Shown here: positions 12,700-12,753 of the stretch, piece by piece
Layout: each line of letters starts with the position of its first letter
Position numbering within the stretch: the first letter of the stretch is position 1
Assembly (NCBI GenBank): GCA_041627475.1
Contig: JBFKQZ010000068.1
Span: 1 to 12,753, forward strand
DNA length: 12,753 nucleotides
Reading direction: 5' to 3'
Source of the DNA: JBFGFG01 sp041627475
GTDB lineage: Bacteria > Actinomycetota > Nitriliruptoria > Nitriliruptorales > Nitriliruptoraceae
Translations under genes and position numbers: made by a program
The notes under the pieces: generated by a model
What the model saw: the letters and a program-made list of their open reading frames with translations, nothing else
What the model was told of the DNA's origin: nothing
Database searches by the model: none

Positions 12700-12753
12700 G
12701 TGCGGCGCATCCTCACGGCAGCAGCGTGCGTCGTCGCGCTGGCCGGGTGTGGC
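12700..12753 (+). CDS. N-terminus of a predicted lipoprotein, cut by the window end
   Basis: Only 18 codons are visible, from GTG 12700, but they form a convincing lipoprotein signal peptide: positively charged start (VRR, read as Met-Arg-Arg), hydrophobic core ILTAAACVVALAG, and lipobox L-A-G-C with the lipidated Cys at residue 17. GGGAGG (12687-12692) lies 7 nt before the GTG, a strong ribosome binding site. GGCATGCT at 12664-12671 may be part of a promoter. The mature protein is outside the window, so no function can be given. Confidence 0.65.
   Translation, partial: MRRILTAAACVVALAGCG

Noticed and set aside
1..12753. Mobile element, CRISPR array, tRNA/rRNA or riboswitch
   Set aside because: Reading both strands I found no transposase or integrase motif, no spaced direct repeats, no cloverleaf-like tract and no long structured leader; the longest gene-free stretch is about 100 bp.

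Overview
The window is high-GC (about 70% or a little more, by eye) and gene-dense. Genes often start with GTG behind GGAG-type ribosome binding sites, spacers are short, and the protein families are ones common in Actinomycetota: an Rv0785-like FAD dehydrogenase, an MCC-type acyl-CoA carboxylase, TetR, double DUF427, and the small YGSN protein often mislabelled 'histone deacetylase'. I would place it in a high-GC actinobacterium, possibly a deep-branching class, but the sequence alone does not fix the genus. I see no tRNA, rRNA, CRISPR array, insertion sequence, integrase or phage gene, so this looks like ordinary chromosome.

Layout. 1-690 (+): C-terminal part of a FAD-binding dehydrogenase cut by the window edge. 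697-1851 (-): PlsC-type acyltransferase with a long coiled-coil tail. 1902-2642 (+): fructosamine-kinase-family protein. 2726-3859 (+): predicted lipoprotein with a beta-propeller-like body. 3894-5959 (-): compact three-gene set in the order TetR regulator, BNR/Asp-box propeller protein, ThiS/MoaD-like beta-grasp protein ending in Gly-Gly; the last two overlap by 8 bp. 6003-9619 (+): divergent acyl-CoA carboxylase operon, carboxyltransferase then biotin carboxylase/biotin carrier, joined by ATGA. 9637-10203 (+): gamma-glutamylcyclotransferase-fold protein. 10307-11860 (+): 4-coumarate-CoA-ligase-like acyl-CoA synthetase. 11864-12607 (-): double DUF427 protein. 12700-12753 (+): first 18 codons of another lipoprotein.

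How the genes fit together. The core is acyl-CoA metabolism. An acyl-CoA synthetase could activate a carboxylic acid, and a biotin-dependent carboxylase could carboxylate an acyl-CoA thioester. The FAD dehydrogenase and the PlsC protein are also lipid-related, though nothing proves one pathway. The 43-bp gap between the TetR gene and the carboxylase operon holds two well-formed, overlapping, opposing promoters. A 13-bp inverted repeat lies inside the spacer of one and across the -10 of the other. I infer that TetR represses itself, the propeller and ubiquitin-like genes behind it, and the carboxylase operon from this one site.

The best candidate for something under-described is the TetR / BNR-propeller / ThiS-MoaD-like cassette: a sulfur-carrier-type protein with no E1, MoaE or ThiG partner in view, translationally coupled to a propeller protein and wired to a carboxylase operon.
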